Below are positions 20,415 to 31,423 of a stretch of 64,000 nt of DNA, in pieces. The notes beneath the pieces were generated by a model. The model saw nothing but the letters and a program-made list of their open reading frames with translations, ran no database searches and had not been told where the DNA came from. The position numbers and the translations under genes are program-made. Each line of letters starts with the position of its first letter. The stretch's first letter is position 1. Source of the stretch: Sepioteuthis lessoniana (Eukaryota; Mollusca; Cephalopoda; Myopsida; Loliginidae); NCBI GenBank assembly GCA_963585895.1, contig OY757911.1, forward strand, positions 56,014,310-56,078,309. Direction: 5' to 3'.

Positions 20415-20699
20415 AGTTGCTTTAGGCAACTAGGGAGAAATAAAATCGTATGGTTTTTCAGTAACTGCAGTAGAAAAAGAGTCTTTCAAGTTGACCCCCC
20501 TCAAAAACAATACAAAATAACGATTGTTTTGGGGAGGGTCACAAACGCAATAACAAGTCGTTCCAAAAAATCCAACGAATTTAACAAGTGTAACAAGTTT
20601 AACAAAGTCAACAATAATTTTTAACAATAAATTTAAACAAGGCACTTACTTTTCGTCACTTAACAATCAAAAAAACAGAATAACACTACTGACTTGTAG
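20415..20699 (-). promoter_or_regulatory. Unit 2 5'UTR (A-type)
   Basis: Start-codon hairpin 20406-20439: arms ttctccc/gggagaa and tagttgc/gcaacta around loop tttag, with one bulged base. C/G hairpin 20493-20540. GTAAGT (minus strand) at 20644-20649. Confidence 0.75.
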
Positions 20700-21407
20700 G
20701 CTTATTCTTTTATTCCTTGTAGTAAATACAAGAAGGCACGAGGCCTTGTGGTTTTGGGGGAGGGGAAGGGAGCGGTCATGCTTTAACTATATTTTCTATG
20801 GGGAACCTAGCTAGCCACATTCGCCGACCCATTCAACAATACAATATATAATCACTCGTCCATCTCCATGCACGCAGCAACCACCAAAATACCGCATTTG
20901 CTCTATGAAAAAGTCCTACTTAAAACCCGAAAGTGATGCATGATTTTATTTACAATGTATGATTTTTTACAATGGATATGATGGGAATGGGAGAAAAAAC
21001 CCCGAAAAACATATATACACGAAAACAAGGAAAAAATCCCCCGTTTGGTTTCCCTCCCATCCCCCCGTCTATAAAATTGGAGGCCGACTGTTTTCCGGGT
21101 CGAAAATACCGGAAACAAGCCGGACCTACCCTAGGTAGGGCGGGAATCCTACTCTACAGGGATAAAAGAATTAAAAGGGTCGGGCTCGGCATGGGTCGAT
21201 TTTAGAAGCGGGTAAATGATTTTTTACATATGAATGTTCAAGATCTTCAAAAGGCGGACTGGGATACAGGTTGAGGTACAAAAATAATGGGGGTGGGGAA
21301 GATCTTGAGTGCTAACAACTAAGTGACAGGGACAATGACTCACAACGTACTGCTAACTAGGTTGCAGGGGAAAATAACAAAAATCCTACTTACCAAGGGT
21401 GGGGTCC
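20700..21407 (-). other. Unit 3 3'UTR
   Basis: Terminal hairpin at 20713-20734 with loop gtaaa. One extra A near 21383 makes it 708 nt. Otherwise as in unit 1. Confidence 0.8.
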
Positions 21408-24400
21408 CTAAGGACCCGTACCATAGACGCCATGGGCCGGCAGAGGAGGGAAGGATGACTCCAACATTGCCCCCTTTCGTACGACCAGGCTCGCTGCAGT
21501 CACCCACCTTTTGCTGAATGTTATGCGATCCAAGCGTTTTCTATCGCATCTGATTTTGACCCTCAGCTGATGCCGAAAATACAAAACCAGATCACGATGA
21601 GAAAATTTTGCATCGTCATACAATCCCTTGTTTCGCGTCGTCCAAATCACCATTCGGGCTACAGCTAGGATCGCGAGAAACACCACACGCTTCTCACCGT
21701 GAAACGGAGGAAGAACGTTGTCTACGACGTAACCAACGTCGAGCAGCACGAGCTGTTTGGGTTCGATGCGAGCCGTCCACTCCCCGACGTGATCCCAAAA
21801 CGGACGAACTCGCTCGCAGTAGTAGAAGGCGTGCTCAGCCGTTTCTTCCAAGCCACTGCCGCAGCGAGGGCAATCAGGCATGTCTGCCAGGCCCGCCTTG
21901 AAGTTCAAGCCGCGAAGGGATAACGCATTCCGAACAAGTCGCCAGGTGAGCGAGAACTCAGAGTTGTTCAAGAAGCTCGATCCTGGCGCCCAATTCCAGT
22001 GAGAGCGGATCTCCTCCGCCGTCCAGCCGTGCCGCTCGCTGAGAGGATCAGAAGCGGAACCCACCACTAATTCCCGATACAGCTCCTTCCGAGGCCATGA
22101 AAGGTCACTGGACCCAAGAAGGTTACGAAGGGCCTTTCGGCACTCGCGGACAAACAGTGCTTCGCCCAAAGGCCTACGTCGACCTTCGGCCTTTGGGTCT
22201 GAGTTGAGGCGAGGAAAAGTCCGACTCGCCTTTCGTCTCCACACTGAGTCCCCCGTCAAGACACGGCCCAGATATGCAAGTCTTTCAGCAAGCCAGTGGC
22301 TCTCCAGATCAGGCATACCCAGACCCCCGTTGCGAGTACGTTGGATACAGACCTGCCTACGGACCATCGGCCTTGCACCTCCCCAGAGCAATCTGGAGAG
22401 GGATCGTTGCAGTGCCAACCGATGTGCCTTAGGCAGAGGAAGTACAGCCAATCGGTAAAGGATCAAGGGGAAGACGTACGCGGCGCACGCCTCAGCCCTG
22501 CCCTTTAAGGACAACCTCCTTGAAAGCCAGATTCCCACCTGAGCATTCACCTTAGCGTGTACTTCCGACCAATTTCGCTCCAGTTGGAGGTCGGGCCCAA
22601 ACCACACCCCAAGGATGCGGATGGGTCCGTCACTCCAGCGGAAGGGCCCTGGAAGAGTATTGCTACCCCTCCAAGCACCAAGCCGCAAACCTTCGCTTTT
22701 GTCAAAATTGACCTTGGCCCCTGCAATCCGCTCATACTCGACAACCGCCTCTTTCACAGCCTCTATATCCTGGCGGCGGGATACAAAGACTGTGACGTCA
22801 TCAGCGAACGCGGAAACCCTAGCCGCAAGGCGGCCAACGAATGGGATACCGCGCAGTGCCGGACTTGTCCCCCCATCCCTAAGCCTGCGCAGGAGGGGCT
22901 CCAACGCGAGGACATAGAGAAGAGGAGACAGAGGGCAGCCTTGCCGGACCGAACGCTCGATCGCGATCACCCCCGAACGCCTTCCGTTCACCTGCACCAC
23001 TGCCTGAGGGTTGTGGTACATCATGCTAATCCATCTGCGGAACTCCGGTTTGAATCCGGCAGTCTCCAAAACAGACGCCAAGAACCGATGGTCAACCCTA
23101 TCGAAGGCCTTGGACTGATCTAAACTGATCAGCGCGGATTCGGTGTCGTCTTTTATCCCCTCTAGGACCTCGCGAATCAAGTGCAGGTTGTCCTGGATCG
23201 ATCTTCCCTTCACAGCAAAGGTCTGTTCGGGGCCGATCAGATCGCTAATGACAAGCTGTAAACGATTCGCTAAGACCCGGGCCAAAATCTTTAACTCTGT
23301 GTTAAGCAGAGTTATGGGCCTGTAATCATCTAAACCCTCCCAAACATGCCTGCCACCTTTCTTCAGCAATGTGATCACGCCTTTGGTAACGCTACCAGGG
23401 ATGGCTCCCTGGGCGAACCAATGGTTGAACATATCCGTCAGAATAGGCACAAACATGTGCGACATCCTCAAGTACACTTCGTAGGGCAAACCATCTAGTC
23501 CCGGCGACTTGTTCAGGCCGACCTGCTTCAACGCGTCACGGACTTCGCATTCAGTAACCACACCCTCGCAGCTAGCCGCTTCAGCCGCCCCAAGGCGGGG
23601 GAAGTCGGCGAGATAGCTACGAAACTCCCGGAGCGGGAGATCAGTGCAGCGGGCAAAGCGATCCCGAAAGTGCGCCCGAAAGGCGTCACGTATCTCACGA
23701 CCCGATCGCAGCAGACACCCGTCCGGGGTCTTGACAGATGCGATGTACCGATCGGGGAACCTTCGCACTTCTTCTTCACGCGCAGTCGCGTTCGATTTCA
23801 CAGCTTCGTTGAGAACTCTTTTTAGCCTAGATCTAACTACTGATCCCTTGTAGCGCTCGCTACTCTCACGCTCAAGGTCCCTCTAGCTAGCTCTACACCT
23901 AGGGAGTCCCCCCCAGCCACCGCCCGGGAAAGTCTATCATCTATAGATTTCGCCTCCGCGGTCCTATCTAGATTGAGCTGTCGACCGTACTTGGTGGCGA
24001 AATCTCTAATCCTATGTTTAAGAGAAACCCACCACCTATTCCCGGTAACCGCCCCCACTAACGCCCGCTGAATTAGGGATTCCAGCCGGTCCCGGAAGTC
24101 CCGTATCTCCAATAAGGAGGTATTGAACTTCCAGTAGCCGGCTAGACTAGGTCTATTAACTAACCGCAGACTGACTCTAATGAGTTTATGGTCAGTCCAC
24201 GCTATCAAGTGGAACGTGGGACAACTAACAAAATCAATGTCAGCTCTTCTCACTAACACTCTGTCCAAGTAGGAGCCTACTTTGGCAGAGGGCGAGCTAT
24301 CTAGCCACGTCCACATCTCCCGCCCTGGGTGATCAAGACGAAACCTGTCGACGAGACCGTGACGAGTCACGAAGCCGACAAGGCTGCTTTCACACCTTCC

Positions 24401-24874
24401 CAATCTGCTATCTCCCCGTCCGACCTTATCTATCTTGGGATCAAGGATCGCATTCCAATCACCCATTAAGACTAGCCGCTTCGTATCGTCCAGGAACGGC
24501 GCCAACCGACGAAAAAAGGAAACCCTCTCCGCAGCGATATTGGACGCATAAACCGCAACCAGACGGAACTTGAAACTTTTCACGGCAACATCGACCACAA
24601 CCAGCCGGCCCCCGTCACCTGCAAAAACAACGTCAACATCAGCATCAAGGCTGCGTCCAACTAGCAAAGAGACCCCAGCGCTGGTGCCGCTGCCGTATGC
24701 TGAGAAAACGTTAAAATCGCTTTCCAGCACCCGACAGTCGGCACCGCAAGTGAAGTGAGTCTCCTGCACTGCAGCAACATCTACTCCGAGGTTCCTGAGT
24801 TCACCAAGCAAGCGCGCACACTTGCTTGAATCCCTCAATCCCCTCACATTCAAACTGGCAAGGTTTAGAGTCAT
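21408..24874 (-). pseudogene. Unit 3 ORF2 with a single frameshift
   Basis: One C is missing at about 23882-23884 (ccctctag where units 4-7 have ccctcctag). This shifts frame after residue ~333, between endonuclease and RT, with a stop at 23837. The downstream frame from about 23880 to 21408 is fully open and holds RT (QSKAFDRVDH, SAFADDVTVF) and the C-terminal finger. The 32-nt segment lost in units 1-2 is present, and the codon that is TGA there is AGA here. A single-base deletion in a short C-rich stretch could also be a consensus error, so this copy may be functional in the animal. YDDAKF near the C-terminus is private to this unit. Confidence 0.85.
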
Positions 24875-24888
24875 CAGTCCCACTTACC

Positions 24889-26925
24889 TTACTCAGTGTC
24901 GACTATGGGCCGGAAATCCTTCGGGGTGAGGATGCCGACGGCCTGACGCAGGGAACCGGTACAAAGTTCAGGAGTAACTCGGCCGCTCCTGGAAATTCCA
25001 CCGACATCATAAGGAAACCGCAACTTTAGGGACCTATAGAATGTGGGATGAACATAAATCGGGACCCTGCCCGTACATTTTGCAGATATTTCATTCAATG
25101 AGTCGTGCCCCATTTCCGCCAGCCTCATGTCCGCTCGACTGGCTTCCTCAATAAATTGCCAGAGCTCCTTAGTTCGGCCGCCAGCCGAACGGACAAAGGT
25201 GGTCACCATGGCTGCACCCTCAAAAAGATATGGATTTGTTATTTCTTTTTGATCAATTTTTTTAAAGTCTCTAAGTGGTTTCAGAAGAGATTTGATCTGG
25301 CGATCTAGTGATGGCGACTCCAGAATGTCCTGACAAAAATAAAATGAATTTAAAGCTTGTTGGACCTCTCTGGAGGCCGACTTGGAGCGTCGCCCAGTGC
25401 CAGATGTTGATGGTGATGGTGATGGTGTCGGGTTTCTTGTTGCTGAATGGGACCGGGAGAGTATTTTGGGTGTTGAAACAGGTGATAATGTAGGTGGTGT
25501 TGGGGATAGCGGGAGTTTAGTTGAGTCTACAGGGGTATTTTTGGCTTGTTGTGGGGGAGGAATAATTTGGGCTGGTCGCTGTTGTTGTTTTTTCGGTGTC
25601 GTCTTTTTCAATTGTTTTTTCTCCCCCTCTCCCTCTGTGGTAGAATCTCCGCTATCCCTTCTTCTCTTCAAGTTTATTGAGGTATCCATTTCCTCCTGTT
25701 GTTGTTGTTGTTGTTGTTGTTGTTCATTGTTATTTACCTTTTCTTTCTTTCTTTTCTCTGTTTTTGTGTCGGTTTCTTTTTTCTTTTCCTCTGGTTTTTG
25801 ATTTTCCAGAGGTTTTCTTTTTTCGCCCTTTTTGTCAGTGGTTTTGGCAGGGGGTGATTTCGGGGCTTTAGGTGGGGACTTTTTGCCCCGCGTTACCTGG
25901 GTCCACCCCTCCTCATCTCTGCTATTGGGGTCGTTCCCAGCTTCTGCTGGAGTATTTATTTTACTTTCCAGCTTGTTTGCTGTTGCTGATGTTGATGGCG
26001 CTGGTGTGCTGTTTGTTGATACTGATATTAATGAGGTTTTAGATGCTATTGTAGCCTTTACTGTTGTTGGTGCTGTTGACGTCGTTGTTGTTGCTGTTGT
26101 TGTTACTGCTGCGCCGGTGGCCTTTTGTGGGCATGACCTCGCAAAGTGGCCTATTTGTTTACAGTGCCAGCATTGCGGTTTTCGGCCTTCCACAACCACC
26201 AGCATGGCTTGCTCCTCATACTCAACTGTGTGGGGGATTGCCTGGAACCCTCCCCTGTTAAGGCACATGGTAAATGAGTAGTCACCGTGTGCCGTGCCGC
26301 TAGGTGACTTCATGGTCGTAAATTCCTCGACGTCCCCATAGTCGCTGAGGAACGCCGCCAGGACGTCACCACTTAGTTGTATTGGCACGTTGCACACGGT
26401 GACCTTGATCCGCCTTCTGCCCATGTATTCGGGCTGCAATCTGTACTGCTTCGTATTAATGCAATTATTGCTGGCCAACTTGGTGGCCATTTCTTGTGAG
26501 GGTAACAGAATATCCCAGGTCGCGAAACTTCTCCTGCAGAAATACCTAGCTGGGATTCCTGCTGCTTTTAAAACTTCCTCGAACTTGTCTTTTTTCAGTC
26601 CAGCCAGTCTCCTGGTCTTTATGTCTGAGACAATTAAGGACAGGGTTTTTGGCTGGACTGCTTCTACCAGTTCAGATATTGGTAGAATTCTGTTCCCTTT
26701 AAAATATTGGGCATACTTTTCAACCCTGTCCTTTTTATAATCTTGTGGCAATTTTTTGTTTTTCTGCGTCGACCAGGAGACTGGTATTGACGGCACTTTT
26801 TGTGCCGGCGGAATTGTACTCGCCGGCGTTGGATTTTCTGCGGAGGTACTAGGCAATGACGGCCATTCCCGTTTTTCTTGGGATATAAATATATCCTCCT
26901 GGGTAGTAGGTATTGGTTCTCCCAT
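24889..26925 (-). CDS. Unit 3 ORF1, A'-type CCHC protein (678 aa)
   Basis: Intact. The architecture matches unit 2 ORF1, with the knuckle CWHCKQIGHFARSC. Upstream of about 25265 (N-terminal and middle parts) it differs from units 1-2 at many positions. Examples are TSAENPTPAS for TSAENLTPAS, extra Thr/Ala-rich residues after the knuckle, a nine-Gln run instead of seven, and an added PKK near KKTTPKKQQQ. Downstream of that point it is almost identical to units 1-2. The change in divergence along one gene suggests recombination inside ORF1. The ATG at 26925 sits in the same hairpin context as in units 1-2. Confidence 0.88.
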   Translation of the reverse strand: MGEPIPTTQEDIFISQEKREWPSLPSTSAENPTPASTIPPAQKVPSIPVSWSTQKNKKLPQDYKKDRVEKYAQYFKGNRILPISELVEAVQPKTLSLIVSDIKTRRLAGLKKDKFEEVLKAAGIPARYFCRRSFATWDILLPSQEMATKLASNNCINTKQYRLQPEYMGRRRIKVTVCNVPIQLSGDVLAAFLSDYGDVEEFTTMKSPSGTAHGDYSFTMCLNRGGFQAIPHTVEYEEQAMLVVVEGRKPQCWHCKQIGHFARSCPQKATGAAVTTTATTTTSTAPTTVKATIASKTSLISVSTNSTPAPSTSATANKLESKINTPAEAGNDPNSRDEEGWTQVTRGKKSPPKAPKSPPAKTTDKKGEKRKPLENQKPEEKKKETDTKTEKRKKEKVNNNEQQQQQQQQQEEMDTSINLKRRRDSGDSTTEGEGEKKQLKKTTPKKQQQRPAQIIPPPQQAKNTPVDSTKLPLSPTPPTLSPVSTPKILSRSHSATRNPTPSPSPSTSGTGRRSKSASREVQQALNSFYFCQDILESPSLDRQIKSLLKPLRDFKKIDQKEITNPYLFEGAAMVTTFVRSAGGRTKELWQFIEEASRADMRLAEMGHDSLNEISAKCTGRVPIYVHPTFYRSLKLRFPYDVGGISRSGRVTPELCTGSLRQAVGILTPKDFRPIVDTE

Positions 26926-27234
26926 AGTTGCTTTAGGCAACTAGGGAGATATAAAATCGTATGGTTTAAAAGGATGTGGATATGGTGACGGATGAAAAAA
27001 CAGTAAATGCAGTATAAAAAAGTCTTTCAAGTTGACCCCCCTCAAAAACAATACAAAATAACGATTGTTTTGGGGAGGGGCACAAACGCAATAACAAGTC
27101 GTTCCAAAAAATCCAACAAGTGTAACAAGTTTAACAAAGTCAACAATAATTTTTTAACAATAAATTTAAACAAGGCACTTACTTTTCGTCACTTAACAAT
27201 CCAAAAAACAGAATAGCACAACAATGAATTGTAG
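26926..27234 (-). promoter_or_regulatory. Unit 3 5'UTR (A'-type)
   Basis: Start-codon hairpin 26918-26949 (outer stem tctccc/gggaga, one pair shorter than in unit 2). C/G hairpin 27034-27081 with one arm change (ggggcac for gggtcac). GTAAGT at 27177-27182. About 24 extra nt precede the hairpin region relative to units 1-2. Confidence 0.7.
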
Positions 27235-27941
27235 GCTTATTCTTTTATTCCTTGTAATAAATACAAGAAGGCACGAGGCCTTGTGGTTTTGGGGGAGGGG
27301 AAGGGAGCGGTCATGCTTTAACTATATTTTCTATGGGGAACCTAGCTAGCCACATTCGCCGACCCATTCAACAATGCAATATATAATCACTCGTCCATCT
27401 CCATGCACGCAGCAACCACCAAAATACCGCATTTGCTCTATGAAAAAGTCCTACTTAAAACCCGAAAGTGTTGCATGATTTTATTTACAATGTATGATTT
27501 TTTACAATGGATATGATGGGAATGGGAGAAAAAACCCCGAAAAACATATATACACGAAAACAAGGAAAAAATCCCCCGTTTGGTTTCCCTCCCATCCCCC
27601 CGTCTATAAAATTGGAGGCCAACTGTTTTCCGGGTAGAAAATACCGGAAACAAGCCGGACCTACCCTAGGTAGGGCGGGAATCCTACTCTACAGGGATAA
27701 AAGAATTAAAAGGGTCGGGCTCGGCATGGGTCGATTTTAGAAGCGGGTAAATGATTTTTTACATATGAATGTTCAAGATCTTCAAAAGGCGGACTGGGAT
27801 ACAGGTTGAGGTACAAAAATAATGGGGGTGGGGAAGATCTTGAGTGCTAACAACTAAGTGACAGGGACAATGACTCACAACGTACTGCTAACTAGGTTGC
27901 AGGGGAAAATAACAAAATCCTACTTACCAAGGGTGGGGTCC
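27235..27941 (-). other. Unit 4 3'UTR
   Basis: Terminal hairpin 27248-27269, loop ataaa. The ORF2 stop lies in the loop of a 6-bp hairpin at 27936-27951 (gggtcc/ggaccc). Confidence 0.8.
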
Positions 27942-30900
27942 CTAAGGACCCGTACCATAGACGCCATGGGCCGGCAGAGGAGGGAAGGATGACTCCAACA
28001 TTGCCCCCTTTCGTACGACCAGGCTCGCTGCAGTCACCCACCTTTTGCTGAATGTTATGCGATCCAAGCGTTTTCTATCGCATCTGATTTTGACCCTCAG
28101 CTGATGCCGAAAATACAAAACCAGATCACGATGAGAAAAGTTTGCATCTTCATACAATCCCTTGTTTCGCGTCGTCCAAATCACCATTCGGGCTACAGCT
28201 AGGATCGCGAGAAACACCACACGCTTCTCACCGTGAAACGGAGGAAGAACGTTGTCTACGACGTAACCAACGTCGAGCAGCACGAGCTGTTTGGGTTCGA
28301 TGCGAGCCGTCCACTCCCCGACGTGATCCCAAAACGGACGAATTCGCTCGCAGTAGTAGAAGGCGTGCTCAGCCGTTTCTTCCAAGCCACTGCCGCAGCG
28401 AGGGCAATCAGGCATGTCTGCCAGGCCCGCCTTGAAGTTCAAGCCGCGAAGGGATAACGCATTCCGAACAAGTCGCCAGGTGAGCGAGAACTCAGAGTTG
28501 TTCAAGAAGCTCGATCCTGGCGCCCAATTCCAGTGAGAGCGGATCTCCTCCGCCGTCCAGCCGTGCCGCTCGCTGAGAGGATCAGAAGCGGAACCCACCA
28601 CTAATTCCCGATACAGCTCCTTCCGAGGCCATGAAAGGTCACTGGACCCAAGAAGGTTACGAAGGGCCTTTCGGCACTCGCGGACAAACAGTGCTTCGCC
28701 CAAAGGCCTACGTCGACCTTCGGCCTTTGGGTCTGAGTTGAGGCGAGGAAAAGTCCGACTCGCCTTTCGTCTCCACACTGAGTCCCCCGTCAAGACACGG
28801 CCCAGATATGCAAGTCTTTCAGCAAGCCAGTGGCTCTCCAGATCAGGCATACCCAGACCCCCGTTGCGAGTACGTTGGATACAGACCTGCCTACGGACCA
28901 TCGGCCTTGCACCTCCCCAGAGCAATCTGGAGAGGGATCGTTGCAGTGCCAACCGATGTGCCTTAGGCAGAGGAAGTACAGCCAATCGGTAAAGGATCAA
29001 GGGGAAGACGTACGCGGCGCACGCCTCAGCCCTGCCCTTTAAGGACAACCTCCTTGAAAGCCAGATTCCCACCTGAGCATTCACCTTAGCGTGTACTTCC
29101 GACCAATTTCGCTCCAGTTGGAGGTCGGGCCCAAACCACACCCCAAGGATGCGGATGGGTCCGTCACTCCAGCGGAAGGGCCCTGGAAGAGTATTGCTAC
29201 CCCTCCAAGCACCAAGCCGCAAACCTTCGCTTTTGTCAAAATTGACCTTGGCCCCTGCAATCCGCTCATACTCGACAACCGCCTCTTTCACAGCCTCTAT
29301 ATCCTGGCGGCGGGATACAAAGACTGTGACGTCATCAGCGAACGCGGAAACCCTAGCCGCAAGGCGGCCAACGAATGGGATACCGCGCAGTGCCGGACTT
29401 GTCCCCCCATCCCTAAGCCTGCGCAGGAGGGGCTCCAACGCGAGGACATAGAGAAGAGGAGACAGAGGGCAGCCTTGCCGGACCGAACGCTCGATCGCGA
29501 TCACCCCCGAACGCCTTCCGTTCACCTGCACCACTGCCTGAGGGTTGTGGTACATCATGCTAATCCATCTGCGGAACTCCGGTTTGAATCCGGCAGTCTC
29601 CAAAACAGACGCCAAGAACCGATGGTCAACCCTATCGAAGGCCTTGGACTGATCTAAACTGATCAGCGCGGATTCGGTGTCGTCTTTTATCCCCTCTAGG
29701 ACCTCGCGAATCAAGTGCAGGTTGTCCTGGATCGATCTTCCCTTCACAGCAAAGGTCTGTTCGGGGCCGATCAGATCGCTAATGACAAGCTGTAAACGAT
29801 TCGCTAAGACCCGGGCCAAAATCTTTAACTCTGTGTTAAGCAGAGTTATGGGCCTGTAATCATCTAAACCCTCCCAACCATGCCTGCCACCTTTCTTCAG
29901 CAATGTGATCACGCCTTTGGTAACGCTACCAGGGATGGCTCCCTGGGCGAACCAATGGTTGAACATATCCGTCAGAATAGGCACAAACATGTGCGACATC
30001 CTCAAGTACACTTCGTAGGGCAAACCATCTAGTCCCGGCGACTTGTTCAGGCCGACCTGCTTCAACGCGTCACGGACTTCGCATTCAGTAACCACACCCT
30101 CGCAGCTAGCCGCTTCAGCCGCCCCAAGGCGGGGGAAGTCGGCGAGATAGCTACGAAACTCCCGGAGCGGGAGATCAGTGCAGCGGGCAAAGCGATCCCG
30201 AAAGTGCGCCCGAAAGGCGTCACGTATCTCACGACCCGATCGCAGCAGACACCCGTCCGGGGTCTTGACAGATGCGATGTACCGATCGGGGAACCTTCGC
30301 ACTTCTTCTTCACGCGCAGTCGCGTTCGATTTCACAGCTTCGTTGAGAACTCTTTTTAGCCTAGATCTAACTACTGATCCCTTGTAGCGCTCGCTACTCT
30401 CACGCTCAAGGTCCCTCCTAGCTAGCTCTACACCTAGGGAGTCCCCCCCAGCCACCGCCCGGGAAAGTCTATCATCTATAGATTTCGCCTCCGCGGTCCT
30501 ATCTAGATTGAGCTGTCGACCGTACTTGGTGGCGAAATCTCTAATCCTATGTTTAAGAGAAACCCACCACCTATTCCCGGTAACCGCCCCCACTAACGCC
30601 CGCTGAATTAGGGATTCCAGCCGGTCCCGGAAGTCCCGTATCTCCAATAAGGAGGTATTGAACTTCCAGTAGCCGGCTAGACTAGGTCTATTAACTAACC
30701 GCAGACTGACTCTAATGAGTTTATGGTCAGTCCACGCTATCAAGTGGAACGTGGGACAACTAACAAAATCAATGTCAGCTCTTCTCACTAACACTCTGTC
30801 CAAGTAGGAGCCTACTTTGGCAGAGGGCGAGCTATCTAGCCACGTCCACATCTCCCGCCCTGGGTGATCAAGACGAAACCTGTCGACGAGACCGTGACGA

Positions 30901-31409
30901 GTCACGAAGCCGACAAGGCTGCTTTCACACCTTCCCAATCTGCTAGCTCCCCGTCCGACCTTATCTATCTTGGGATCAAGGATCGCATTCCAATCACCCA
31001 TTAAGACTAGCCGCTTCGTATCGTCCAGGAACGGCGCCAACCGACGAAAAAAGGAAACCCTCTCCGCAGCGATATTGGACGCATAAACCGCAACCAGACG
31101 GAACTTGAAACTTTTCACGGCAACATCGACCACAACCAGCCGGCCCCCGTCACCTGCAAAAACAACGTCAACATCAGCATCAAGGCTGCGTCCAACTAGC
31201 AAAGAGACCCCAGCGCTGGTGCCGCTGCCGTATGCTGAGAAAACGTTAAAATCGCTTTCCAGCACCCGACAGTCGGCACCGCAAGTGAAGTGAGTCTCCT
31301 GCACTGCAGCAACATCTACTCCGAGGTTCCTGAGTTCACCAAGCAAGCGCGCACACTTGCTTGAATCCCTCAATCCCCTCACATTCAAACTGGCAAGGTT
31401 TAGAGTCAT
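27942..31409 (-). CDS. Unit 4 ORF2, APE endonuclease-reverse transcriptase (1155 aa), reference
   Basis: This protein should nick the target and prime cDNA synthesis on the element RNA (target-primed reverse transcription, known for APE-type LINEs). Seen in order: apurinic-type endonuclease at about 1-240 with NLASLNVRGL, QETHF, GDWNAILDPKID, SYLDRVLV and WTDHKLI; RT at about 455-765 with SPGLDGLPYEVY, DDYRPITLLNTELKILARVL, SLDQSKAFDRVDH (catalytic Asp), RQGCPLSPLLYVLALEPL and FADDV; a thumb-like region with RILGVWFGPDL and NGGLGMPDLESHW; and a Cys/His finger CPRCGSGLEETAEHAFYYC near 1002-1020. No RNase H motif is seen. The ATG at 31409 begins MTLNLASLNVRG, with an in-frame TAA four codons upstream. 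It is 14 nt beyond the ORF1 stop in another frame, so translation probably depends on reinitiation or internal entry. Private residues include GRHGWEG and CERIRPFW. Confidence 0.95.
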   Translation of the reverse strand: MTLNLASLNVRGLRDSSKCARLLGELRNLGVDVAAVQETHFTCGADCRVLESDFNVFSAYGSGTSAGVSLLVGRSLDADVDVVFAGDGGRLVVVDVAVKSFKFRLVAVYASNIAAERVSFFRRLAPFLDDTKRLVLMGDWNAILDPKIDKVGRGASRLGRCESSLVGFVTRHGLVDRFRLDHPGREMWTWLDSSPSAKVGSYLDRVLVRRADIDFVSCPTFHLIAWTDHKLIRVSLRLVNRPSLAGYWKFNTSLLEIRDFRDRLESLIQRALVGAVTGNRWWVSLKHRIRDFATKYGRQLNLDRTAEAKSIDDRLSRAVAGGDSLGVELARRDLERESSERYKGSVVRSRLKRVLNEAVKSNATAREEEVRRFPDRYIASVKTPDGCLLRSGREIRDAFRAHFRDRFARCTDLPLREFRSYLADFPRLGAAEAASCEGVVTECEVRDALKQVGLNKSPGLDGLPYEVYLRMSHMFVPILTDMFNHWFAQGAIPGSVTKGVITLLKKGGRHGWEGLDDYRPITLLNTELKILARVLANRLQLVISDLIGPEQTFAVKGRSIQDNLHLIREVLEGIKDDTESALISLDQSKAFDRVDHRFLASVLETAGFKPEFRRWISMMYHNPQAVVQVNGRRSGVIAIERSVRQGCPLSPLLYVLALEPLLRRLRDGGTSPALRGIPFVGRLAARVSAFADDVTVFVSRRQDIEAVKEAVVEYERIAGAKVNFDKSEGLRLGAWRGSNTLPGPFRWSDGPIRILGVWFGPDLQLERNWSEVHAKVNAQVGIWLSRRLSLKGRAEACAAYVFPLILYRLAVLPLPKAHRLALQRSLSRLLWGGARPMVRRQVCIQRTRNGGLGMPDLESHWLAERLAYLGRVLTGDSVWRRKASRTFPRLNSDPKAEGRRRPLGEALFVRECRKALRNLLGSSDLSWPRKELYRELVVGSASDPLSERHGWTAEEIRSHWNWAPGSSFLNNSEFSLTWRLVRNALSLRGLNFKAGLADMPDCPRCGSGLEETAEHAFYYCERIRPFWDHVGEWTARIEPKQLVLLDVGYVVDNVLPPFHGEKRVVFLAILAVARMVIWTTRNKGLYEDANFSHRDLVLYFRHQLRVKIRCDRKRLDRITFSKRWVTAASLVVRKGAMLESSFPPLPAHGVYGTGP

Positions 31410-31423
31410 CAGTCCCACTTACC

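Larger units (their letters stand above)
14246..20699 (-). mobile_element. LINE unit 2 (A-type 5' half, ORF2 dead)
   Basis: Near-duplicate of unit 1, including all three ORF2 lesions, but its ORF1 is intact. The shared damage means that at least one of the two copies arose by DNA duplication or by mobilisation in trans. Confidence 0.93.
20700..27234 (-). mobile_element. LINE unit 3 (A' 5' half on a B-like 3' half)
   Basis: The longest unit (6535 bp), because it has the 32 nt deleted in units 1-2, a longer ORF1 and extra 5'UTR bases. ORF1 belongs to the A lineage, but ORF2 carries the variants of units 4-7, so the unit is a mosaic. Confidence 0.92.

Noticed and set aside
31410-31418. GTG start three codons upstream of the ORF2 ATG
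   Set aside because: Nuclear eukaryotic genes rarely use GTG. The ATG begins the conserved endonuclease start, and unit 2 changes a residue in the extension.
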